DNA from: Firmicutes bacterium CAG:534
GTDB lineage: Bacteria > Bacillota > Clostridia > Lachnospirales > Lachnospiraceae
Assembly (NCBI GenBank): GCA_000436115.1
Contig: FR894563.1
Span: 62,108-86,646 of the forward strand
Direction: 5' to 3'
Length of the DNA: 24,539 nucleotides
Position numbers and translations under genes: made by a program
Notes under the pieces: generated by a model
The model's database searches: none
The model's input: only the letters and a program-made list of their open reading frames with translations
What the model was told of the DNA's origin: nothing
In this document: positions 17,894-24,539 of the stretch, in pieces
How positions within the stretch are numbered: position 1 is the stretch's first letter
How the letters are laid out: each line of letters opens with the position of its first letter

Positions 17894-19363
17894 TTAATTT
17901 AAAATTTCACTCCACCTGACAGCCTTCTGATCCTCTGCTGCAATGTCAAAGGCCACCTCATCTAAAATCCTATGTGTCTCATTGCTGTAAACAACAATAT
18001 TAAATCCGCTTTCATTAAGAGAATATTCCTGCCCGTTTATCATGATAGAACTGCAGTTACCCGCATTCCTGCCGCCGCTTACCATCTGATATGACTTTCT
18101 TCCCTCATCCAGGGTACCTGAAGCCTCCAGCATTTCTTTCTTTAGCTCTTCGGCCTTTACCTGTCCCTGTTCAATAACCGCCAGATAGCTTTCTCCCTGC
18201 AAAGAAGATAATTCAGCGCCAAGACCAAGTAAATGCAGCTGAGCCGCAATATCCTGACTTATATTTGATAATGCATCATCCTTCACCGAGATCAGTATCG
18301 TATATCTGTCCTTTGCCGCCAGCAGAGCATCCAGATAATCACTGATATCCTCTATCCGGGTCAAGGTGTCATCTGCAAGAATATCTGCATATTCATCATT
18401 ACTCAGGTCGGCATCCGTACCCAGCTTCTGCCACCGTTTCAGATCAGCGATCAGCTGCGCCGTCCTCAGATCTGCACCTTCAGAATTAAGATGAAGATAG
18501 GAATTATAAAAGTATTTGCAGTTAAACATATAATCCACATAATTGCTGATCACCGGGCAGTCCAGCCTGTCAGCCAGTTGTTTCTGAAAGCTCACATACT
18601 CTGCCGGCTCCACTGACATTTCCGTATAATAATAAATCGGATAAGCAGCCACCAAAAGCGTGGCTCCCCGCACATTTAAGTATTCATTCAGCTCATTGAT
18701 CCTGTTAACAGAGGTATCGCCGATCCATGGAACTCCATATCCAACATCAAATTCCTGATTTTCTTCCCTTATATAAGATATATCTCCGTATTCATTAAAT
18801 GCACTTCTGGAATAAACATCTCCGGAGTCCTGATTTCCTGCCAGGGACGCATACAGACCAAGACTCTTTTTCAGATAAACCGGGAAATTTCTGACCATGG
18901 TTTCTATATCCTTCATGCGAAGGATCTTCCACAAGTGATAATGATTTTCAATAGCCATCCACGCAGTCATGCCGTCTACGATCTGATCATTGTCGTTATA
19001 ATCCGTGTGACACAGCACATAAATATCCCCCGGCACCACGTTGTATTTTGCCATTTCTTCCTGAAACGCATTGCCAAGTCCCCCATGAAGTCCCATGTCA
19101 ACAACAGGCATCTTCATGCTTTCCTCGATCATCCGGGAATTGATCCCAAAAGGAAGATTGGAATTTCCAACAAGAACAATTTTGGGCCCTTCTATGGATT
19201 CCAGCCGATCCACCTTGTCAAGCAGCGAAGCATTATAGCCCTGCGCATATTGAGGAAGAATATGATTTACATAGGCGGCAAGCAGTATAAGCACCACCAT
19301 CAGCTTTATAATAAAAATAAGATTCTTCTTAAAATTGGAAGTAGATAAACTGTGTCTGCTCAT
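17894..19363 (-). CDS. Membrane-anchored SGNH-fold acyltransferase partner with C-terminal ILEI/FAM3-like domain (489 aa)
   Basis: Likely the extracytoplasmic partner of the adjacent MBOAT protein, receiving an acyl group and passing it to a surface glycan, as DltD- and AlgX/AlgJ-type proteins do. I chose the ATG at 19363 (MSRHSLS) because earlier in-frame starts lie deep inside the MBOAT gene; its ribosome site is weak (GGAACGGG). One membrane segment spans about residues 13-35. The SGNH block I is VLVGNSN with nucleophile candidate Ser68, and the C-terminal block is SYLHLNSEGA with His291. Residues of about 350-480 form a separate domain that opens with ILISVKDDALSNIS, contains SYLAVIEQG and closes with GFNIVVYSNETHRILDEVAF. 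This matches the ILEI/FAM3 pattern as I know it. The gene overlaps the MBOAT gene by 35 bp. The SGNH call is firm; the ILEI call and the substrate are inferred. Confidence 0.8.
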   Translation of the reverse strand: MSRHSLSTSNFKKNLIFIIKLMVVLILLAAYVNHILPQYAQGYNASLLDKVDRLESIEGPKIVLVGNSNLPFGINSRMIEESMKMPVVDMGLHGGLGNAFQEEMAKYNVVPGDIYVLCHTDYNDNDQIVDGMTAWMAIENHYHLWKILRMKDIETMVRNFPVYLKKSLGLYASLAGNQDSGDVYSRSAFNEYGDISYIREENQEFDVGYGVPWIGDTSVNRINELNEYLNVRGATLLVAAYPIYYYTEMSVEPAEYVSFQKQLADRLDCPVISNYVDYMFNCKYFYNSYLHLNSEGADLRTAQLIADLKRWQKLGTDADLSNDEYADILADDTLTRIEDISDYLDALLAAKDRYTILISVKDDALSNISQDIAAQLHLLGLGAELSSLQGESYLAVIEQGQVKAEELKKEMLEASGTLDEGRKSYQMVSGGRNAGNCSSIMINGQEYSLNESGFNIVVYSNETHRILDEVAFDIAAEDQKAVRWSEILN

Positions 19364-20822
19364 AACCCGTTCCGTAAAGCCCCCAATATAGTATTGCCAG
19401 CATGATCCCCATATAAATTCCCCAGCGGAAAACGATCTGCTGCCTGAAAATTGCAGCTTTAATATCCCTGCCATAGTATTGCAGAACATCCAGCGCCATA
19501 ATAACGATAAGAGGGATCATTGTAACCATTAATGCATATGGACTTTCAAATGCATTGACAAATTCAAAATTTAGCAGCCATTCCAGTCTGAAATCCGCTT
19601 TTATTTTCCCTAAAATGTACAATGCTGTTTTCAGCTGCTGCGACCGGAAGAAAAGCCAAGTAAAATCAATGAGGATAAATGTGGCGATCCGTTGAAAGAC
19701 CTTATACATAAACATTTCTGTATGTATAGAAAGCCTCCCGTACACTTTTTCCTTAACAGGCTTTAATAGATCCTCCAAAACACTAAACAGACCGTTCAGT
19801 CCGCCCCATGCCACATAATTCCAGGCTGCGCCATGCCAAAGCCCGGAACACAGGAACACAATCATGGTATTTATTTGCTTTCGGATTTTCCCCTTTTTGC
19901 TGCCTCCAAGGGGTATGTACAAGTAGTCTCGAAACCAGGACGTTAATGAAATATGCCATCTTCTCCAGAAGTCCTTCACGGACGCGCCCATGTAAGGAGA
20001 GGCAAAATTATGGTTCAGCTTGATTCCAAGTACCCTGGCTGAACCGATCGCCATCTGCGTATATCCATTAAAATCACAGTATATTTGAAAGGCAAACAAA
20101 AGAGTTGCAAACAAAAGCATCATACCTGAGTGTTCCTCAGGTGCGTCAAAGATCGGATCGACCACCTGGGAAAGATTATCGGCAACCGCAATTTTCATGA
20201 ACAGCCCATAAGCCATTGTGAGCAGTCCGTTTTTGGCCTCCTGCACATCAAACTTCTGATCCGTTTTTAATTGCAAAAGCAGATTTTTGGATCTTTCTAT
20301 GGGGCCGGCTACTAACTGAGGGAAAAAGGACACAAACAGCGCATAGCGAAAAGGATTTTTTTCTGCCTCGATCTCGTTTCTGTATACGTCAATGGTATAT
20401 CCAATGGTTTGAAAAATAAAAAAGGATATCCCCACCGGCAGAACAATATCAAAATTAGGACATCGCAGGTCGATTCCCAATTTTTCACATATCATATTAA
20501 GATTATTGATCGCAAAGTTAGTATACTTAAAATAGAAGAGCAGCCCCAGATTAATGATCAGACTCAGGGAAATAATACTCAGCTTTGCTGCTTTCTGCCT
20601 TTTTAATCCTGCATGCTTTCCCGCCCATTCCAATGCCAGGCCACATAAATAAGTAACCGCAGTGGAAAAGAAGATCAGAATTCCATACTTTGCATTCCAT
20701 GACATATAAAAATAGTAACTGGAAAGCAGCAGCCAGTACATTTTCACTTTCCTTGGAAGCAGAAAGTAGATCAACACCACCACAGGAAAAAACAGCAGAT
20801 AATCTATCGAATTAAATGACAT
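19329..20822 (-). CDS. MBOAT family membrane O-acyltransferase, AlgI/DltB-like (497 aa)
   Basis: A polytopic membrane protein that moves acyl groups from a cytoplasmic donor across the membrane for O-acylation of a surface polymer. It starts MSFNSIDYLLFFPVVV, a typical MBOAT N-terminus. A GTG at 20828 gives two extra residues but overlaps the AAGGAG ribosome site; the ATG at 20822 is five bases past it and is preferred. The conserved family histidines are visible: His290 in RRWHISLTSWFRDYLYIPLG and the catalytic-type His330 in SGLWHGAAWNY. About ten or more hydrophobic segments are present, and it ends in the characteristic FIYFQF. The length is normal for AlgI-type members. It starts 11 bp inside the end of the thiamine-diphosphate enzyme gene and overlaps the SGNH gene by 35 bp. 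The acceptor polymer and the acyl group transferred are not shown by the sequence. Confidence 0.93.
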   Translation of the reverse strand: MSFNSIDYLLFFPVVVLIYFLLPRKVKMYWLLLSSYYFYMSWNAKYGILIFFSTAVTYLCGLALEWAGKHAGLKRQKAAKLSIISLSLIINLGLLFYFKYTNFAINNLNMICEKLGIDLRCPNFDIVLPVGISFFIFQTIGYTIDVYRNEIEAEKNPFRYALFVSFFPQLVAGPIERSKNLLLQLKTDQKFDVQEAKNGLLTMAYGLFMKIAVADNLSQVVDPIFDAPEEHSGMMLLFATLLFAFQIYCDFNGYTQMAIGSARVLGIKLNHNFASPYMGASVKDFWRRWHISLTSWFRDYLYIPLGGSKKGKIRKQINTMIVFLCSGLWHGAAWNYVAWGGLNGLFSVLEDLLKPVKEKVYGRLSIHTEMFMYKVFQRIATFILIDFTWLFFRSQQLKTALYILGKIKADFRLEWLLNFEFVNAFESPYALMVTMIPLIVIMALDVLQYYGRDIKAAIFRQQIVFRWGIYMGIMLAILYWGLYGTGYEQTQFIYFQF

Positions 20823-22632
20823 GATCACTCCTTAGCTTTCCCTTTGCCGCCTCATATTCTTCTTTGGTCAAAAAGGGATACATATCGTCCAGTTCCGGCG
20901 ACACCATCGTTCCATCGGGTAATGCCTTTGAAGAAAGCTTAGGTGCAAAATTCTGCTTTTCATCCACCACAGCTTCTAAAAGGAGCGGTCCATCTTTTTC
21001 TAATTCCTTCATCAGCTCATCCCAATTTTCTGCATTTGCGTCCACCTTGATATAAGGAATTCCGTAAGCATAAGCAAGCTTTTCCATGCTTGGAAAGCTG
21101 ATACCGTTTTCACTGTTTACTCCCACCATAGGCGGCTCAAACAAATTCGTCTGGGTCTGTCTGATAGAATGGTAGCCATCATTATTCAAAATAACGATCT
21201 TCATATTCAGATTGTGATAAACAACCGTTTGAAGCTCCTGCATATTCATCTGGAAGCTGCCATCACCATCTATGCAGATCACACGTTTCCCTCTTCTTGC
21301 AATGGAAACGCCGATCGCTGCCGGAAAACCATAGCCCATAGCTGCGCAGCCGGAATTGGTAAACATTCTCTGTTCCTTTTTAACAACTGCAGCCTGGAAT
21401 GTCATAACACAGGCACTTCCGTTTCCCGTAATGATTGCATCTCCCTCCTGCAGCCTTTCGGTAAACTCCTTCAAAAACACATAGGGATTCAGCTTTTCCG
21501 ACTGATAATATTCCTTTAACACCACAGGGTATTTTTCGTTGATCTCCCTGCATCTTGTAAGCCATTCTGCATGATCTCCCATGCTGTCCGGATGTTCTTC
21601 AAGGAACCTGTCCATCTCTTGCAGAACCTCTTTCACATCTGCATGTACAGGCATATCAACCTTTACAGTTGGCTTATGCAGTTCATTTTTGTCAATGTCC
21701 ACTACAATTTTATAGGCGTCCTTTGCAAAATTTTTATAATTATAACTGATCAGCCGGATATTCAGTCTTGATCCCAAAACAAGCAAAAGATCACTGCTCT
21801 GCACAACAAAATTTCCGCCCCTTGTGCCTACCGTGCCTGGCCGTCCGCAGTCACATGGATGTCCTTCCCACAGCAGATCATTTGCATTCCAGGCCGTTAC
21901 TACCGGAATTTTCAGCTTTGCAATCACATCCAGGAATTCTTCGTAGGCGTTTCCAAGCCGTATCCCTGTTCCTGCAAAAATGACCGGCCGTTTTGCTTCC
22001 TTCAGCCTCTGTAAGATCTCCTCCGTCTGTTTCGTATCATACACAGGACATTCTTTCTCAAGTTCCTGGGCTTCATCAAATCCCTTCAGCTCTTCTGTTT
22101 CTATAAGCGCCCCCTGCACATCCAGTGGAATATCCAGCCATACAGGTCCTTTTCTTCCGTAATTGCACAAAAACCATGCCTTCTCCAGATAATACCGGAT
22201 TTTTTCAGGCTCCGTCACCATAACTGCAAACTTTGTCATTCCCTTTACGCAATCGACAATCTGAAATTCCTGATCGCCAAGCTGGCGAAGGGGCACTTCT
22301 GTTGACCATGTTGTGGTCTCCCTCTTTACCTGTCCGGATACAATGAACATGGGAATAGAGTCCTGCCATCCTCCCAAAACACCTGTGATCGCATTGGTTC
22401 CGCCCGGTCCGCTGGTTACACAAACCGCAGCGACTCTTCCTGTATATCTGGCATACCCTTCCGCAGCGATGGCACACGCCTGTTCATGATGATTGTAAAT
22501 GCATTGCAGTCCCTTCTGATGCCCAAAGGCATCATTTAAATGCATTGCGCCGCCACCAGTAATGGTAAAAACATGCTCCACTCCCTTTTTAACCATGAAT
22601 TCTGAAATATACTTTGCCACTTTCATCTTCAT
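20812..22632 (-). CDS. Thiamine-diphosphate-dependent enzyme, acetolactate synthase-like (606 aa)
   Basis: Belongs to the acetolactate-synthase/pyruvate-decarboxylase superfamily. An upstream TTG would add three residues, but the ATG at 22632 is better placed: AGGGGG lies ten bases before it, and it overlaps the HAD stop as ATGA. Visible landmarks are the cofactor-activating glutamate in NHHEQACAIAAEG (Glu50), SGPGGTNAITG, the KGPVWLDIPLDVQ segment, and the diphosphate/Mg motif GDGSFQMN (Asp457) with the paired Asn483-Asn484. No regulatory subunit gene is adjacent, and there are no isoleucine/valine pathway neighbours. Set among acyltransferases, it may be a carboligase or decarboxylase making a surface-glycan precursor, by analogy with YerE-type enzymes that add a two-carbon branch to a nucleotide sugar. 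That role is inferred; a misplaced catabolic acetolactate synthase cannot be excluded. Confidence 0.85.
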   Translation of the reverse strand: MKMKVAKYISEFMVKKGVEHVFTITGGGAMHLNDAFGHQKGLQCIYNHHEQACAIAAEGYARYTGRVAAVCVTSGPGGTNAITGVLGGWQDSIPMFIVSGQVKRETTTWSTEVPLRQLGDQEFQIVDCVKGMTKFAVMVTEPEKIRYYLEKAWFLCNYGRKGPVWLDIPLDVQGALIETEELKGFDEAQELEKECPVYDTKQTEEILQRLKEAKRPVIFAGTGIRLGNAYEEFLDVIAKLKIPVVTAWNANDLLWEGHPCDCGRPGTVGTRGGNFVVQSSDLLLVLGSRLNIRLISYNYKNFAKDAYKIVVDIDKNELHKPTVKVDMPVHADVKEVLQEMDRFLEEHPDSMGDHAEWLTRCREINEKYPVVLKEYYQSEKLNPYVFLKEFTERLQEGDAIITGNGSACVMTFQAAVVKKEQRMFTNSGCAAMGYGFPAAIGVSIARRGKRVICIDGDGSFQMNMQELQTVVYHNLNMKIVILNNDGYHSIRQTQTNLFEPPMVGVNSENGISFPSMEKLAYAYGIPYIKVDANAENWDELMKELEKDGPLLLEAVVDEKQNFAPKLSSKALPDGTMVSPELDDMYPFLTKEEYEAAKGKLRSDHVI

Positions 22633-23300
22633 TTCAGGCAATCCCCCTTATTATCAAAAAAATCCAGCAATTCCTCCGCCCGGCAGGCTGTTCCCACTGC
22701 ATTTGGGAACCTCAGGATTTCTTCTTTATTCTTAAATCCAAAACCATAGGTCACTCCCAGGAAATCCAGATCCAGCCTCTGCGCTCCTATGGCGTCATTG
22801 TCACTGTCCCCGATCATGACCGCTGTTTTCTTATCACAAACTCCTGTGCTTTCAAGACATAGCTTGATAATATCTGCTTTCTTAAGCTTATTCTCGTGAT
22901 CGGCTCCGTAGATCACATCAGTATAGGCTCCAAATCCAAAATGGTGCACGATCTTTTCCGCATAATCCTGCCGCTTGTAGGTTGCTACTGCAATTTTCAC
23001 TCCGCTTTCCTGCAGCTTTCTGCAGGTTTCCAGAATTCCCTCATAGGGCACTGCCTTTAACAGATCCACATCCTTATAGTGATTTCTGAATGTGGTTGCA
23101 AGCTCCTGAAGCTTTTCCTTTTCAAACCCATATATCCTTTGAAAGGAGTCCTGAATAGGCGGGCCTATGAACTTTTTGAGTTCCTCCTCAGAGGGCATGT
23201 CCAGCTTATGCGTTTCTATGGTATATCGTACTGATGAGAGAACTCCTTCTGTTGTGTCAAGAAGTGTTCCGTCTACATCAAAAATTGCCACCTTTTTCAT
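22629..23300 (-). CDS. HAD-superfamily hydrolase, phosphoglycolate-phosphatase-like (223 aa)
   Basis: A cytoplasmic phosphatase of the HAD-IA type. All the core motifs are present: DVDGT with nucleophile Asp8 and general acid Asp10, VATYK with Thr107, a lysine near residue 140-141 (KLKKADI), and GDSDND with Asp165 and Asp169. An alpha-helical C1-type cap lies between motifs I and II (about 17-85), with the usual KKFIGPPIQDSF signature of Gph/PpaX-like members. The ATG overlaps the stop of the preceding acyltransferase gene as ATGA, and its own stop overlaps the next start as ATGA. Its true substrate is unknown. In this operon it could remove phosphate from a sugar or sugar-acid precursor, or act as metabolite-repair housekeeping. 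Confidence 0.88.
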   Translation of the reverse strand: MKKVAIFDVDGTLLDTTEGVLSSVRYTIETHKLDMPSEEELKKFIGPPIQDSFQRIYGFEKEKLQELATTFRNHYKDVDLLKAVPYEGILETCRKLQESGVKIAVATYKRQDYAEKIVHHFGFGAYTDVIYGADHENKLKKADIIKLCLESTGVCDKKTAVMIGDSDNDAIGAQRLDLDFLGVTYGFGFKNKEEILRFPNAVGTACRAEELLDFFDNKGDCLK

Positions 23301-24304
23301 TTCTTTTCCACATTTCTCCTCACATGCTTTTTCACCAGCTCATAGCTCAGTACGCACAGTACCGTAGCCAGCAATCCTACCGGCAAAAACCATTTGTCTT
23401 CCACTCCGTTCATTGAGGGCATCCTCAACACCTGTAGATGGATTATATAAAACAATAGCGAATTCTTTCCTACCCACTTCATTATATCTGACCTGAGCCG
23501 TACTCTCAAAAATAAATTCATAAAAAGCAAACAGACAAACACCCCTGAAGCAAGCTTAAAGGCTATCCCTCCCAATGAGTCCTTATTCATACTGAACAAA
23601 GCAGAAAAAAGAAGGAAGCCGCTTCCTAAAACCACATTGCAGAGCCACCAGCCATACTTTTTCAATGCACTGATAACAGCATCGTTATGATCCGCTATAA
23701 TCATACCTGCCGAAAACAAAAGATGGGCATTATACCACCTTGGATTTGCACCAAGCGCCCAAAAAAGAATTCCTATTCCCACATTATATAACGCCACAGA
23801 CACATTGAGACGCCTTCTTCCAAAGAGTTTATAGCAGAAATAATACCCTATGTATATCAGCAATATTACCGTCACAAACCAAAGCGGCTCTTGTATTCCT
23901 AATACATATTCTATAAAAAATAGAAAATTCTTGCCCCGCAAAGAAGGATCCACCAAAAAGCAGGCACATCTTATCATCACAAACGGAAGCAGAACATTTT
24001 TTGTCCTCTTTGCTATAAATCCCGGCTTTTCAATACTGTCAGACCTGTTAAGTCCATATCCCGATAGGAAAAAAAAGATGCAGACCCCAACGCCTCCCAT
24101 ATACAGCCACATTTTTCCTATTCCAATATTCGTCCTGCCGGACAATCGGTTATAAAAATGTGCGAGAAAAATAAATATGGCTGCTATGCCTTTCATAATA
24201 TTGGAATCATTTATTCCAATCACATCATTTCTTTCTTCTATTTTCAGGTGAAATAATACTATTGCTGGAAATACTAAAAAAGATAATAAATTTGTTAATA
24301 TCAT
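23297..24304 (-). CDS. Membrane acyltransferase, acyltransferase-3 (OafA-like) family (335 aa)
   Basis: An integral membrane O-acyltransferase, probably acetylating or otherwise acylating a glycan or a lipid-linked intermediate. It starts at an ATG with AGGAG five bases upstream. Family landmarks are IMKGIAAIFIFLAHF with the conserved His49, and the GGVGVCIFFFLSGYGL segment (70-85). About ten hydrophobic helices are spread to the C-terminus, ending in a basic tail (KKHVRRNVEKK). The length is usual for the compact members without an SGNH extension. It is the first intact gene of the operon in this window and overlaps the HAD gene by 4 bp. Immediately upstream is a decayed relative of the same gene. 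The exact acyl donor and acceptor cannot be read from the sequence. Confidence 0.88.
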   Translation of the reverse strand: MILTNLLSFLVFPAIVLFHLKIEERNDVIGINDSNIMKGIAAIFIFLAHFYNRLSGRTNIGIGKMWLYMGGVGVCIFFFLSGYGLNRSDSIEKPGFIAKRTKNVLLPFVMIRCACFLVDPSLRGKNFLFFIEYVLGIQEPLWFVTVILLIYIGYYFCYKLFGRRRLNVSVALYNVGIGILFWALGANPRWYNAHLLFSAGMIIADHNDAVISALKKYGWWLCNVVLGSGFLLFSALFSMNKDSLGGIAFKLASGVFVCLLFMNLFLRVRLRSDIMKWVGKNSLLFYIIHLQVLRMPSMNGVEDKWFLPVGLLATVLCVLSYELVKKHVRRNVEKK

Positions 24305-24326
24305 TTTAACTCCTGAAACGACGAAC

Positions 24327-24539
24327 CTATGAACTTTTGCGTTCCTGCCCTGAAGGCATGTACAGCTTATAGTTCAGCACACATATTACTGTCGCCAGCA
24401 ATCCTACCGGCAAAACTGCGCTGATCCTGCACTTCCAAGATATATTTCGCAAAAAAGAAAATGCAGCCCTCATGCCTCCCATATACAGCCGCATTTTCCT
24501 ATTCCACTATTCGTTCTACCAGCAGGTTCTCCCTCCATC
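24327..24539 (-). pseudogene. Internally deleted, frameshifted remnant of a second acyltransferase-3 gene (5' part off the window)
   Basis: The minus-strand reading KMRLYMGG and then AVLPVGLLATVICVLNYKL matches KMWLYMGG (residues 64-71) and FLPVGLLATVLCVLSYEL (306-323) of the intact acyltransferase just downstream. The roughly 220 residues between are missing. At the DNA level 24371-24417 matches 23344-23390 at about 38 of 47 positions, and the region near 24464-24520 matches near 24074-24130. A run of A is one base shorter than in the intact gene, which breaks the frame before LYMGG. A 55-codon frame (24327-24494) stays open but contains only the two fused edges. The remnant stop lies 22 bases before the intact gene's start. 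This looks like an old tandem duplication or paralogue decayed by deletion. Confidence 0.8.

Noticed and set aside
19364..19489. 42-residue N-terminal extension of the SGNH protein
   Set aside because: It lies inside the MBOAT gene, reads as out-of-frame residues and puts non-family sequence before the membrane anchor. The ATG at 19363 gives a normal N-terminus.
20823..20828. GTG start two codons upstream for the MBOAT gene
   Set aside because: The GTG is part of the AAGGAG ribosome-site region itself. The next ATG is properly spaced and matches the usual family N-terminus.
20812..22632. Calling the gene ilvB (anabolic acetolactate synthase)
   Set aside because: There is no small subunit or branched-chain amino acid gene nearby, and the setting is a surface-acylation operon. 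The superfamily is clear but the specific reaction is not.
22633..22641. TTG start three codons upstream for the thiamine-diphosphate enzyme
   Set aside because: The AGGGGG ribosome site would lie almost on top of it. The ATG at 22632 has about ten-base spacing and forms an ATGA overlap with the HAD stop.
24327..24494. 55-codon open frame as a possible small membrane protein
   Set aside because: Its two ends match the edges of the neighbouring acyltransferase-3 gene with the middle missing, so it is better explained as a deletion relic.

Overview
The window looks like an accessory, surface-related region of an anaerobic Gram-positive gut-type Clostridia, most likely a Lachnospiraceae member. 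Three things suggest this: moderate GC, strong AGGAG or GGGGG ribosome sites, and very large secreted proteins built from transglutaminase-like, BIg2, InlB-type and YTGK-type repeat domains. The genus cannot be named from the sequence alone. Every convincing gene is on the minus strand, so transcription runs from high to low coordinates. The many plus-strand open frames are shadows.

Region 1 (about 24539-17894) is a tight five-gene operon. In transcription order it holds a membrane acyltransferase-3 protein, a HAD phosphatase, an acetolactate-synthase-like thiamine diphosphate enzyme, an MBOAT O-acyltransferase, and a membrane-anchored SGNH protein. Neighbouring genes overlap by 4, 4, 11 and 35 bp, so translational coupling is likely. 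The last protein carries a C-terminal domain that I read as ILEI/FAM3-like. Upstream of the operon, running off the window edge, is a decayed, internally deleted second copy of the acyltransferase-3 gene. Together these genes look like the tail of an exopolysaccharide or capsule locus that makes a precursor and O-acylates the polymer at or outside the membrane.

Region 2 (17893-17795) is a 99-bp gap with a perfect 15-bp inverted repeat. It is probably the operon terminator. A TATAAT on the minus strand lies in its loop, so it may also act as a regulated promoter region for the next genes.

Region 3 (17794-10) encodes two giant secreted proteins in tandem, 1793 and 4120 residues, separated by 40 bp and probably co-transcribed. 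Both have a signal peptide, a Pro/Thr/Ser/Glu-rich linker and a transglutaminase-like domain with an intact Cys-His-Asp triad. The first ends in seven YTGK-type beta repeats. The second ends in about eight diverged modules of 270-400 residues, predicted to be beta-helical. Neither shows an LPXTG motif, SLH domain, choline-binding repeat or C-terminal membrane anchor. A plausible but unproven reading is that they sit in or on the polysaccharide layer modified by the neighbouring operon. No RNA genes, insertion sequences, integrases or CRISPR arrays were seen.
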